Notes: a model not told the origin generated them from the sequence alone. DNA of 7,366 nt from Gammaproteobacteria bacterium (GCA_030425615.1 JAUIAI010000115.1:1-7366); one strand, 5' to 3'; positions 1 through 7,313 are shown, counted from the stretch's first letter. Numbers and translations are program-made.

Positions 1-237
1 GTCGTCGGGAGCGTGGTAGGGGGCTTGTTCGAACAGAGCCCCGGTGACCGTGCTCCAGTGCCCGCAAGCCGCCTCGGCGAGCGCTTCCTTGCTCTCGAAG
101 TGATAGAAGAACGCCCCCTTCGTGACGCCGGCCCGCTCACAGAGCGCGTCCACGGTCATGGCGGCATACCCCTGCTCGCGGATGAGGGCCAGGGCTGAGT
201 CGAGCAGGCGGGTGCGGGCTCTCGCGGGTCTGTTCAT
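1..237 (-). CDS. TetR/AcrR-family transcriptional repressor, N-terminal part (cut by window edge)
   Basis: A DNA-binding repressor of the TetR family. Only the first 79 residues are inside the window and the ligand-binding C-terminal domain lies beyond the left edge. The visible part is the complete helix-turn-helix domain. A first helix (about residues 8-22, ending in the family-typical 'REQGY') is followed by the HTH at about residues 27-46, with 'TVDALCERAGVTKG' and then 'AFFYHFESKEAL', the classic recognition helix and helix-4 start. The ATG at 237-235 places this domain at the usual distance from the N-terminus. There is no Shine-Dalgarno sequence; instead a TATAGT hexamer ends 6 nt before the ATG, suggesting a leaderless transcript. 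The palindrome at 246-265 directly upstream is the probable operator, implying autorepression. The ligand and other targets cannot be inferred. The family call is secure; the function is open. Confidence 0.93.
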   Translation of the reverse strand, partial: MNRPARARTRLLDSALALIREQGYAAMTVDALCERAGVTKGAFFYHFESKEALAEAACGHWSTVTGALFEQAPYHAPDD

Positions 238-243
238 GGCATA

Positions 244-249
244 ACTATA
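244..249 (-). promoter_or_regulatory. Candidate -10 element of the tetR-type gene
   Basis: On the minus strand this reads TATAGT, 5 of 6 to the sigma-70 consensus, and ends 6 nt before the ATG. Transcription would then begin at or within a base or two of the start codon, which agrees with the absence of a Shine-Dalgarno sequence. The best -35 match at suitable distance (TTTATT, 271-266 on the minus strand) is weak. Confidence 0.4.
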
Positions 250-265
250 CAAACCAGTTGGTATA
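246..265. promoter_or_regulatory. Probable TetR operator (imperfect 20-bp palindrome)
   Basis: The sequence TATACAAACCAGTTGGTATA is an inverted repeat with 8 of 10 base pairs matching (TATAC-n-AAC-n-n-GTT-n-GTATA). It lies in a conspicuously AT-rich patch (about 241-272) within GC-rich DNA, 9 bp upstream of the tetR-type start. Length, symmetry and position fit autoregulatory operators of TetR-family repressors. It overlaps the candidate -10 hexamer, so binding would block transcription. Assigning this palindrome to the adjacent repressor is an inference from adjacency. Confidence 0.72.
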
Positions 266-275
266 AATAAAGCGT

Positions 276-614
276 TCAAGCCTGCCAGACGGCGTATCCC
301 TCCTCGCGAAGCGCGATCGCGAGTTCGACCTCCATGTCGCACGCGCCGCCGTAGGGCATCGGATTGAAGACTTCGTACAGATCCGGCCGCAGACGTACGC
401 CGTAATCGCGAACGAAACGATTGGCGCGGATGCCGGCCTTGTGGCGGGCGAATCGCGTCTGCGGATCCAGCCCGGTCATCCCCACGTAGAGGCAGGCCTT
501 GAGCGGGTCGTGCAGCGGATTCGCCGCACGGAACCGTGCCTCGTTCCAGACGCGCATATCCAGTTCCACCACGTAGACGTGATGCGTCAGGCGGGGCTTG
601 CGCTTCGTGGCCAT
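276..614 (-). CDS. Small stand-alone GIY-YIG-like nuclease-domain protein
   Basis: A 112-residue protein that is essentially one GIY-YIG-type fold. The GIY equivalent is 'VYV' at residues 13-15 and the YIG equivalent is 'YVG' within 'CLYVGMTG' (41-48). These are followed by 'RFARHKAG' (54-61), with the Arg expected at the active site, and 'MEVELA' (94-99), where Glu95 is in the place of the metal-binding Glu. All the usual catalytic positions (Tyr14, Tyr43, Arg54, Glu95) therefore seem present. The stretch between the two signature motifs is 27 residues, much longer than the usual 10 or so. The ATG at 614 was chosen because the reading frame continues upstream without family similarity, into DNA that belongs to the divergent acetyltransferase. 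No Shine-Dalgarno sequence is visible. It ends 38 bp before the TetR-type gene on the same strand. Biological substrate unknown. Confidence 0.84.
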   Translation of the reverse strand: MATKRKPRLTHHVYVVELDMRVWNEARFRAANPLHDPLKACLYVGMTGLDPQTRFARHKAGIRANRFVRDYGVRLRPDLYEVFNPMPYGGACDMEVELAIALREEGYAVWQA

Positions 615-662
615 CGTGGCGGAGAGGGAGGCGGTACACGGTCTGGCGTAGGTCCGGTGCGC

Positions 663-668
663 GACAAT
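663..668 (+). promoter_or_regulatory. Candidate -10 element of the acetyltransferase gene
   Basis: GACAAT ends exactly 6 nt before the ATG at 675, and no Shine-Dalgarno sequence precedes that ATG, so a leaderless mRNA is plausible. The same bases read TATTGT on the minus strand (669-664), so this short divergent region may also hold the -10 of the GIY-YIG gene. No good -35 match was found for either direction. Confidence 0.28.
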
Positions 669-674
669 ACGCCA

Positions 675-1214
675 ATGACCCAAGCCCTGTCCGAACCGTC
701 CGCCGGGTGTCTGCGCCTCGTGCTTCCCGAGGATCTCGATGAGATCAATTCGGTGATCGCCGCCAGTATCGGCACCTGGGGACTGCCGCCGCGGGTGCGA
801 GAGTTGTCGGCGCCCCTGTACAGGGTGTCGGCCCACGATCTGGGAGTCGGGCGCTGGTGGGTGGCGACCGAGGCCGACGCCTCTTCGCCGGGCCGGCGGA
901 TCGTCGCCGTGGCCGACTGGAGTCCGGCCGGGCCGACCGACTCGCCGTCACCCGACGACCCCGCGGCGCTCCTGAACGGCCTTTACGTGGCGCCCGACAA
1001 GCAGCGGTCGGGGCTCGGAGGGCGGATGCTGCGGCAGGTCTGCGAAGACGCACAACGCGCGGGATTCGCTGTGTTGAGCACGCGCGCCCAGCGCTCCGCG
1101 GAGGGCTTCTTCCTCCGCCGGGGATTCCGGCCTTTCGGCGAAGAGGGGGGCGAACCGCTGTACCCCCGCCGGCTTTGGCGTCGCGGACCGGCCGGGTCGG
1201 GAGACGCACGATGA
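675..1214 (+). CDS. GNAT-family N-acetyltransferase
   Basis: A 179-residue cytoplasmic acetyl-CoA-dependent acetyltransferase. The acetyl-CoA-binding motif A is clear: 'LYVAPDKQRSGLGGRML' (103-119) contains the Q/R-x-x-G-x-G/A pyrophosphate loop (Gln110, Gly113, Gly115). It is followed by the helix 'RQVCEDAQRAGF' and by motif B, 'FFLRRGFRPFGE' (145-156). The N-terminus (about 12-30) shows the usual first strand and helix. The 14 or so C-terminal residues are Arg/Gly-rich and probably disordered. The ATG at 675 gives normal family length; the open frame upstream overlaps the divergent GIY-YIG gene and has no GNAT similarity. Substrate cannot be told from sequence. It lies 55 bp upstream of corA on the same strand and could be cotranscribed with it. 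Confidence 0.9.
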   Translation: MTQALSEPSAGCLRLVLPEDLDEINSVIAASIGTWGLPPRVRELSAPLYRVSAHDLGVGRWWVATEADASSPGRRIVAVADWSPAGPTDSPSPDDPAALLNGLYVAPDKQRSGLGGRMLRQVCEDAQRAGFAVLSTRAQRSAEGFFLRRGFRPFGEEGGEPLYPRRLWRRGPAGSGDAR

Positions 1215-1258
1215 TGCCGCGCCCGGTGGCCGGGACGGGCCTGCTGCGGTGGATGAAC

Positions 1259-1266
1259 GGGGTGAT
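1259..1266 (+). promoter_or_regulatory. Ribosome binding site deciding the corA start
   Basis: GGGGTGAT pairs well with the 16S rRNA 3' end and lies 3 nt before ATG 1270 and 6 nt before ATG 1273. It favours one of these tandem ATGs over the in-frame GTG at 1249, which would add seven residues unlike the family N-terminus. Confidence 0.55.
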
Positions 1267-1269
1267 GCG

Positions 1270-2244
1270 ATGATGAACGTCTGGTCGATGGCAGGGGCGC
1301 GCCTGAACGCCGAAGATCCCGAAGAGTCGCTGCCAGCGGCGGTTTCATGGATCGATCTGCTGAGACCGACCGCGCCCGAACTGGAGACGGTCGCCGCGTG
1401 GATCGGCATCGAACTGCCCGTCGGGGAGGACGCCACCAAGATCGGATTGTCGTCGCGACTGTATTTCGACGGCGACGCGGTGGTGATGGTCGCGACCCTG
1501 CCGGCAGGCATGGACTCCGCCGAGCCGGTGCTGGCGCCCGTGACCTTCGTGCTTTCGGGCAGCCGGCTGGTGACCGTGCGTGCCCACGATCCCAGCGCGT
1601 TCCGGCTGCTGGTGCAGCGGGCCGATCTCAGTGAGAACGGCAAACCCCTGACCGGTGCCGGACTGTTCGCGGCGCTCATCGAATTGCAGCTCGACCGGAT
1701 GTCGGACGTGCTGGAGCGACTCAGTGGCGACATCGACGGGCTGTCGAGGGAGATCTTCCGTGCGCGTGCCTCACGCGAGAAGCAGCGCGTCGACTGGGAG
1801 TCGATCCTCGTCGAACTCGGACGCAAGGCCGAAACGGTCTCGATGATCATCGAGTCGCTGGCCTCCCTGGAGCGCCTGTTCTCGTTCGGGACGCTGGCCA
1901 TGCGGCGGTGGCGTCAGGAGGCCGACGTTCAGGCCAGGCTGAAGACGTCGGCGCGCGACTGCGGCACGCTCGTGCAGCACGCCGGCGCGCTGTCCGAGAA
2001 GATCTCCTTCCTGCTCGATGCCACGCTCGGCTGGATCGGGATCGAGCAGAACACTGTGATCAAGATCTTTTCGGTCGCGGCCGTCGTGTTCCTGCCGCCC
2101 ACGCTGATCGCGTCCATCTACGGCATGAACTTCGAGTGGATGCCGGAGCTGAAGTCGGGGCTGGGCTATCCGCTGGCGCTGGTCGCGATGATCGTTTCGG
2201 CGTGGCTGCCGTACTGGATCATCCGGCGGCGCGGCTGGATCTGA
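1270..2244 (+). CDS. corA: CorA-type magnesium/divalent cation transporter
   Basis: An inner-membrane pentameric channel for Mg2+ (family members also move Co2+/Ni2+). The protein is 324 residues, close to the E. coli CorA length. The large cytoplasmic N-domain starts with 'VSWIDLLRPT' (25-34) and includes 'VTFVL' and 'LVTVRAHDPSAF' (100-111). A long helical stalk spans about 135-265. The diagnostic C-terminus has a first membrane helix (about 264-284), the signature Tyr-Gly-Met-Asn at 284-287, the periplasmic loop 'FEWMPEL' (288-294) and a second helix (about 298-318), ending in a basic tail with Trp323. This region is very like E. coli CorA as I remember it (GMNFEFMPEL). The ATG pair at 1270/1273 follows a good ribosome binding site; the upstream GTG at 1249 is the alternative. 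It is convergent with the GGT-family gene, with 18 bp between stops. ZntB-like zinc transport is less likely given the loop. Confidence 0.93.
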   Translation: MMNVWSMAGARLNAEDPEESLPAAVSWIDLLRPTAPELETVAAWIGIELPVGEDATKIGLSSRLYFDGDAVVMVATLPAGMDSAEPVLAPVTFVLSGSRLVTVRAHDPSAFRLLVQRADLSENGKPLTGAGLFAALIELQLDRMSDVLERLSGDIDGLSREIFRARASREKQRVDWESILVELGRKAETVSMIIESLASLERLFSFGTLAMRRWRQEADVQARLKTSARDCGTLVQHAGALSEKISFLLDATLGWIGIEQNTVIKIFSVAAVVFLPPTLIASIYGMNFEWMPELKSGLGYPLALVAMIVSAWLPYWIIRRRGWI

Positions 2245-2266
2245 GCCGCGCGAAGCGTGCACTCAG
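2241..2266. terminator. Possible bidirectional terminator hairpin between corA and the GGT-family gene
   Basis: An outer stem CTGAG (2241-2245) / CTCAG (2262-2266) encloses an inner stem CGCGC (2247-2251) / GCGTG (2255-2259, one G-U pair) with a 3-nt GAA loop. The structure spans both stop codons of the convergent genes. It lacks a T-tract on either side, and on the minus strand the wobble becomes a mismatch, so termination is uncertain. Confidence 0.35.
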
Positions 2267-3927
2267 GGACGGTGGACCTCGGGCAGGAAGCGCACGCCTT
2301 CGCGCGCCTCGCCGCCGCCGACGCCGATGGGGGTGCCGTCGGCGCGCCAGCAGGCCGCGCCGGTCATCGTGCCGTCGTCGCGGAACCCGATCGCGCACAT
2401 GCCGCCGCCCACGTTGTTCACGCGCAGGATGTCGTGACCCCGGGCGGCCAGCGTCGCAGCAGTGTTCTCGTCGATTCCTGGTTCGAGTTCGAGCACGCCG
2501 CCCTGGGTCCAGACCCGGGGTGCCTCGACCGCCTGCTGCAGGCTCATGCCGTGATCGATGAGATTGACCAGCGCCTGGAATGCCGACGGAAAGATCCGCA
2601 GGCCGCCCGGCAGCCCGAGCGCATAGCGCGGTCGGCCCTCGTGCAGGACGATCAGCGGTGCCATCGACGAAGTGACCCGCTTGCCGGGCGCCAGGGAGTT
2701 GGCCCTGCCCGGGCGGGGGTCGAAAACGTAGAGATAGTTGTTGGGGATGATGCCGGTACCCGGCACCATGTAGCGCGCACCGAACAGCGAATTGATCGTC
2801 TGGGTGGCGCTGACGATCATTCCGTCGGCGTCGGCCACGCTCAGATGGGTGGTGTGTGAGTCGGTGTCGGGGCCGACGCCGGCCGCCCAGGCCTGTGCCC
2901 GGGTCATGTCGATCCGCTGGCGCCGCTCGTTCGCGTAACCGGCCGAAAGCAGCCGCTCGACCGGAACGCTGACGAAGTCCGGATCGGCCGTCGCGGCGAC
3001 TCTGTCGGCGAAGGCGATCTTGAGCACCTCTGCGAGGAGGTGCACGCCGTCGGCCGTGCCGAAGCCCGTTTCGCGCACCGGCAGCTTCTCGAGAATGGCC
3101 AGCATCTGTCCGATGTGCAGCGGCCCCGAGCACGGCGGCGGCGGGCCGAAGATCTCGTGGCCGCGATAGACCGCGCGCAGCGCCGCCATGTCACTGATCC
3201 GGTATCGCTCCAGATCGCCGGCGTCGAGATGGCCGCCGTGCGCGCGCATGTCGTCGCAGAGAGCGGCGCCGACCGGCCCGCGGTAGAAGGCGTCGGGACC
3301 TTCGCGTACGAGCGTCTCCAGCGTCTCGGCGTAGGCAGCGTTCGTGACCCGCTGGCCGGGTCGCAGCAGTTGCCCGCCCGGCAGGAACACCGCCGCGATC
3401 GCAGGGTCCCGGGCGAGGTCTTCCGCACAGTCCGACACGCACTCGGCGAGATAGCGCGTGGCGCCGAAGCCCCGGCGCGCGAGCCGGATCGCGGGATCGA
3501 CGACGTCGGCCAGCGGCAGGCGTCCGTGGCGCTCGAGCAGTGCGCACCAGGCCATGAGGTTGCCGGGGACCGCGACCGCCGACCGGCCGACCGCATTGCG
3601 CCGGCCGAGGGTCTCCAGCGAGGCCGGCGGCGCGCCGGGCAGGGGCTCGAAGGTCGTCGGGCCGACCCCGGCAGGGCAGCGACCCTGGCCCTCGATCACG
3701 GTGTGCGATCCGTCGGGCAGGCGCAGGTGCGCGAAGCCGCCGCCGGCGATGCCGACCATCATCGGCTCGACGACGCTCAGCGCGAACAGGGCGGCGACCG
3801 ACGCGTCCGCGGCATTGCCCCCGGCGGCGAGCATCTCCACGCCGGCGGCGGAGGCGAGCGGGTGGTTCGTGACCACCATGCCGCGGCTGCCGGCGGCCGG
3901 CTGCTTGTCGAGATCGAACGGCGTCAT
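2263..3927 (-). CDS. Gamma-glutamyltransferase-family Ntn-hydrolase (proenzyme), non-canonical substrate pocket
   Basis: A 554-residue self-processing N-terminal-nucleophile hydrolase of the GGT fold. N-terminal family landmarks are 'MVVTNHPLAS' (17-26), 'GGNAADASVA' (37-46), 'GIAGGGF' (59-65) and 'VPGN' (120-123). Cleavage is expected before Thr359 in 'HTTHLSV' (358-364), leaving a small subunit with Thr359 as nucleophile. The oxyanion and chain-contact motifs 'SSM' (420-422) and 'GLPGGLR' (438-444) are intact. Compared from memory with E. coli GGT, Asn411 is kept (Asn379) but Arg114, Gln430 and Asp433 align with Gln81, Tyr398 and Val401, and the lid loop is about ten residues shorter. There is no signal peptide, so it is probably cytoplasmic, unlike periplasmic GGT. 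True glutathione transpeptidase activity is therefore doubtful; an acylase or amidohydrolase (for example oxamate-amidohydrolase-like) is possible. ATG 3927 has AGGGAG 8 nt upstream. It lies 81 bp downstream of the permease gene, probably in one operon. Confidence 0.92.
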   Translation of the reverse strand: MTPFDLDKQPAAGSRGMVVTNHPLASAAGVEMLAAGGNAADASVAALFALSVVEPMMVGIAGGGFAHLRLPDGSHTVIEGQGRCPAGVGPTTFEPLPGAPPASLETLGRRNAVGRSAVAVPGNLMAWCALLERHGRLPLADVVDPAIRLARRGFGATRYLAECVSDCAEDLARDPAIAAVFLPGGQLLRPGQRVTNAAYAETLETLVREGPDAFYRGPVGAALCDDMRAHGGHLDAGDLERYRISDMAALRAVYRGHEIFGPPPPCSGPLHIGQMLAILEKLPVRETGFGTADGVHLLAEVLKIAFADRVAATADPDFVSVPVERLLSAGYANERRQRIDMTRAQAWAAGVGPDTDSHTTHLSVADADGMIVSATQTINSLFGARYMVPGTGIIPNNYLYVFDPRPGRANSLAPGKRVTSSMAPLIVLHEGRPRYALGLPGGLRIFPSAFQALVNLIDHGMSLQQAVEAPRVWTQGGVLELEPGIDENTAATLAARGHDILRVNNVGGGMCAIGFRDDGTMTGAACWRADGTPIGVGGGEAREGVRFLPEVHRP

Positions 3928-3935
3928 CGTGGGGT

Positions 3936-3941
3936 CTCCCT
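3936..3941 (-). promoter_or_regulatory. Ribosome binding site of the GGT-family gene
   Basis: AGGGAG on the minus strand lies 8 nt before ATG 3927. It supports this start and therefore a protein without an N-terminal signal peptide. Confidence 0.6.
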
Positions 3942-4008
3942 GCGCTGTCGGAATGACACGACGATTGTCCGTCAGAACGCAGGCGGCCGTTCCCGGGTCA
4001 GCCCGCGC

Positions 4009-4953
4009 TCAGGCATCGGCGGACGGGCGCCGGCGGGCCTCCCGCCGCGCGATCCAGACAGTGGCGGCCAGGATCACGCAGCCGCCGATCAGGGTCGTCG
4101 AGACCGGCACGTCGCCGAACACCAGGAAACCGAGCGCGGCCGCCCAGATGAGATCGAGGAAACGCACCGGCTGGGTGGCCGAGATGTCCGCGTGGACGAA
4201 CGAACGGGTCAGGCAGTAGTGCCCCAGGCTGCCGAGCACGCCACAGAGGACGAACCACGCCCATTGGCCGGGCTCGGGCCACTGCCAGAACGGCAGGGCG
4301 ATCGGCAGCGAGAACAGGGTGACCATGATCGCCTGCCAGGCCACGATCACGGACGGACTGTCATGCCGGGTGAGCGACTTGGTGATCAGGAACGAGCCCG
4401 CGAAGACCGGTGCCGAGGCGAGCATGATCGCCGCGAAGAGCAACTCGCCGGTGGCCAGCTTGGGCCAGACCACGATCAGAACGCCCCCGAAACCGGCCAG
4501 CGCCGCGATCCAGCGCGCGGCCACCATTCGTTCGCCGAAGAACCAGGCCGCGCCGAGCATGATGAAGATCGGCGTGGTGAAGCCGATCGCGGTCATGTAG
4601 GCGAGCGAGAGATGGGGCAGGGCGGTGAACCAGAGCACCAGACCCAGCGTGTGCACCACCCCGCGCCAGACCTGCCCGCGCATCCCGTTGGGCCGGTATC
4701 GGGCGAGCCCGCTGCGCAGCATGATGGGCAGCATGGCGACCAGTCCGAACAGATATCGCAGGAACTGCGTCTGCATCGGGTCGAGTTCGGTCGCCATCTG
4801 GCGCATGACCGCGTTCAGGATCGAGAAGGTGAGTCCGGCCGACGCGCTCCAGAGCATGGCGCGGGTCACTGGATTGAGAGCCTCGCCACGAGCGCGAACG
4901 AGACCCAACAACGGCTCGAACCGGCTCGCGCGGCGGCGCCTTCGCGGACTCAT
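4009..4953 (-). CDS. DMT-superfamily (EamA) permease, 10 membrane helices
   Basis: An inner-membrane transporter with the two-EamA-domain layout, typical of exporters for amino acids and other small metabolites. With the ATG at 4953 it has 314 residues. Ten hydrophobic segments can be seen near 33-51, 62-80, 98-115, 118-137, 147-163, 171-191, 202-221, 229-249, 265-280 and 283-302. A conserved 'FFGE' (138-141) follows helix 4, and 'FGD' (279-281) ends helix 9. The C-terminal tail is basic, as expected for a cytoplasmic end. The start is uncertain. The frame extends up to a TTG at 5010. Codons just upstream of 4869 have A/T-rich third positions (TTG TTG GGT, GTT, GCT CGT, AAT CCA), unlike the rest of the gene, so a GTG at 4869 or ATG at 4857 is possible. 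It precedes the GGT-family gene on the same strand; they may share a substrate. Substrate unknown. Confidence 0.9.
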   Translation of the reverse strand: MSPRRRRRASRFEPLLGLVRARGEALNPVTRAMLWSASAGLTFSILNAVMRQMATELDPMQTQFLRYLFGLVAMLPIMLRSGLARYRPNGMRGQVWRGVVHTLGLVLWFTALPHLSLAYMTAIGFTTPIFIMLGAAWFFGERMVAARWIAALAGFGGVLIVVWPKLATGELLFAAIMLASAPVFAGSFLITKSLTRHDSPSVIVAWQAIMVTLFSLPIALPFWQWPEPGQWAWFVLCGVLGSLGHYCLTRSFVHADISATQPVRFLDLIWAAALGFLVFGDVPVSTTLIGGCVILAATVWIARREARRRPSADA

Positions 4954-5236
4954 CGTGTCATGAAGTTCAGGCTGGCGGCGCGCCGCGACGGGCGGACCGG
5001 CACGGGGCAATGCGCCCGCGCCGGCGGATCATACGCCGCCTGCTCACCGGGCCGACGGTGCGACCGGCGGGCGTGGCCAGGACGCGACGCCGTTCCGCCG
5101 CGGGGTTCGTCGCAGTGCCTCCCGGCGGGGGTGATCACTGCGGCCGATGCCGTAAGATCGTGGGCTCACGACGCGCCCCCGGCGCCCGCCGGGTGGCCGG
5201 ATCACCCGTCGACGAATCCGAAACACGAGGACCATC
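4954..5236. promoter_or_regulatory. Divergent intergenic region between the permease and thiolase genes
   Basis: This is the only sizeable non-coding stretch (283 bp) and must carry promoters in both directions. On the minus strand a TATGAT hexamer (5033-5028, 5 of 6 to the -10 consensus) could serve the permease, though I find no good -35. On the plus strand the thiolase promoter candidate lies at 5131-5158. A GC-rich inverted repeat, CCCGGC (5178-5183) / GCCGGG (5188-5193), would form a small hairpin in the thiolase leader. No small gene or RNA gene was recognised. Confidence 0.5.
5131..5158 (+). promoter_or_regulatory. Candidate promoter for the thiolase-dehydrogenase pair
   Basis: TAAGAT (5153-5158) matches the -10 consensus at 4 of 6 and lies 16 nt after GTGATC (5131-5136), which matches TTGACA at 3 of 6. 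The -35 candidate is embedded in the 8-bp palindrome GTGATCAC (5131-5138), which might be a regulator half-site. The predicted leader is about 70 nt. Evidence is weak and positional. Confidence 0.32.
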
Positions 5237-6472
<1,236 letters not shown>

Positions 6473-6480
6473 ACCTGGCA

Positions 6481-6497
6481 GGGGTCTTCGACACCCC
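6481..6497 (+). other. Intercistronic hairpin between thiolase and dehydrogenase genes
   Basis: GGGGT (6481-6485) and ACCCC (6493-6497) form a 5-bp stem with a 7-nt loop, 12 nt before the dehydrogenase ribosome binding site. There is no T-tract, so it is more likely an mRNA-processing or stability element than a terminator, or chance in GC-rich DNA. Confidence 0.3.
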
Positions 6498-6509
6498 GCC
6501 TCGACTTCC

Positions 6510-6515
6510 GGAGAG
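6510..6515 (+). promoter_or_regulatory. Ribosome binding site of the dehydrogenase gene
   Basis: GGAGAG, 6 nt before ATG 6522. It fixes the start there, although the frame is open back to 6426 inside the thiolase gene. Confidence 0.7.
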
Positions 6516-6521
6516 CAACTC

Positions 6522-7304
6522 ATGCAACTCGATTCTTCCGTCTCGGCCGTCATCACCGGAGGCGCCTCGGGCCTCGGCGCGGCCACGGCGCGCCGGCTGG
6601 CGGCCCATGGGGTCAGGGTGGCCCTGTTCGACGTCAACGAGGAACAGGGCGAGGCCCTGGCCGCCGAGCTCGGCGGCGTCTTCTGCAAGGTGGACGTCAC
6701 CAGCGACGCCGATGTCGACGCCGGTCTGGCCAGGGCGCGCGCCGCCATCGGTCAGGAACGCATCCTCGTGAACTGCGCAGGGGTCGGCGGAGCGGTCAAG
6801 ACCGCCAGCCGCGACAAACAGACCGGCGAGCCGAAGCATTTCCCGCTGGACGCCTTCGACCGCGTCGTGCAGATCAACCTGGTCGGCACGTTCCGCTGCA
6901 TCGCGAAGTCGGCCGCCGGCATGCTCACGCTCGAGCCCATGGCGGACGGCGAGCGCGGCGCGATCGTCAACACCGCTTCCGTGGCCGCGCAGGACGGTCA
7001 GATCGGGCAGGCCTCGTACTCGGCGTCCAAGGCCGGCATCGTCGGCATGACGCTGCCGATCGCGCGCGATCTCATGAACGACGGCATCCGGGTCAACACG
7101 ATCCTGCCGGGCATCTTCGACACGCCGCTGCTGCAGCGTGCGCCCGAGCACGTCAAGGCGTCGCTGGCGGCCTCCGTGCCGTTTCCGAAGCGCCTGGGGG
7201 CGCCGGACGAATACGCCGCGCTGGCCGAGCTGATGATCACCAACGGCTACTTCAACGGCGAGGACATCCGCCTCGACGGCGCGATCCGCATGGCGCCGCG
7301 CTGA
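6522..7304 (+). CDS. SDR-family 3-hydroxyacyl-CoA dehydrogenase, type II (HSD17B10-like)
   Basis: A 260-residue short-chain dehydrogenase that oxidises 3-hydroxyacyl-CoA to 3-ketoacyl-CoA with NAD+. The Rossmann glycine motif 'TGGASGLG' is at 12-19. Asp37 at the end of strand 2 indicates NAD(H) rather than NADP(H). 'NCAG' is at 84-87. The catalytic triad is Ser153 ('NTASVAA'), Tyr166 and Lys170 ('YSASK'). Compared from memory with human HSD17B10, the stretch from 'NTASVAA' through 'GIVGMTLPIARDL' (172-184) to 'PFPKRLG' (220-226), and the C-terminal 'NGEDIRLDGAIRM' (245-257), are nearly the same. That separates it from generic SDRs. The loop at 90-108 matches the substrate-side insertion of this class. 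Its position right after a thiolase fits consecutive steps of beta-oxidation or isoleucine (2-methyl-3-hydroxybutyryl-CoA) breakdown; which one cannot be decided here. It is the last gene in the window and is followed by a strong hairpin. Confidence 0.95.
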   Translation: MQLDSSVSAVITGGASGLGAATARRLAAHGVRVALFDVNEEQGEALAAELGGVFCKVDVTSDADVDAGLARARAAIGQERILVNCAGVGGAVKTASRDKQTGEPKHFPLDAFDRVVQINLVGTFRCIAKSAAGMLTLEPMADGERGAIVNTASVAAQDGQIGQASYSASKAGIVGMTLPIARDLMNDGIRVNTILPGIFDTPLLQRAPEHVKASLAASVPFPKRLGAPDEYAALAELMITNGYFNGEDIRLDGAIRMAPR

Positions 7305-7313
7305 TCCCGGTTC

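Noticed and set aside
441..674. An upstream extension of the acetyltransferase
   Set aside because: The extra 78 residues overlap the GIY-YIG gene on the other strand and bear no GNAT features.
615..836. An upstream extension of the GIY-YIG protein (186-residue version)
   Set aside because: The extra N-terminus overlaps the divergent acetyltransferase, is Arg/Gly/His-rich and lies before a good internal ATG at 614.
1215..1269. A small gene or terminator between the acetyltransferase and corA
   Set aside because: Only a 5-bp CCCGG/CCGGG repeat is seen and there is no T-tract; the 55-bp gap is simply a leader with a ribosome site.
948..1901. A 317-residue Ser/Arg-rich open frame on the minus strand
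   Set aside because: It is antisense to the acetyltransferase and corA; composition reflects the complement of GC-rich codons.
5178..5193. Inverted repeat CCCGGC/GCCGGG as a riboswitch or attenuator
   Set aside because: A 6-bp stem with a 4-nt loop is common by chance at this GC content; no conserved leader motif or leader peptide is visible.
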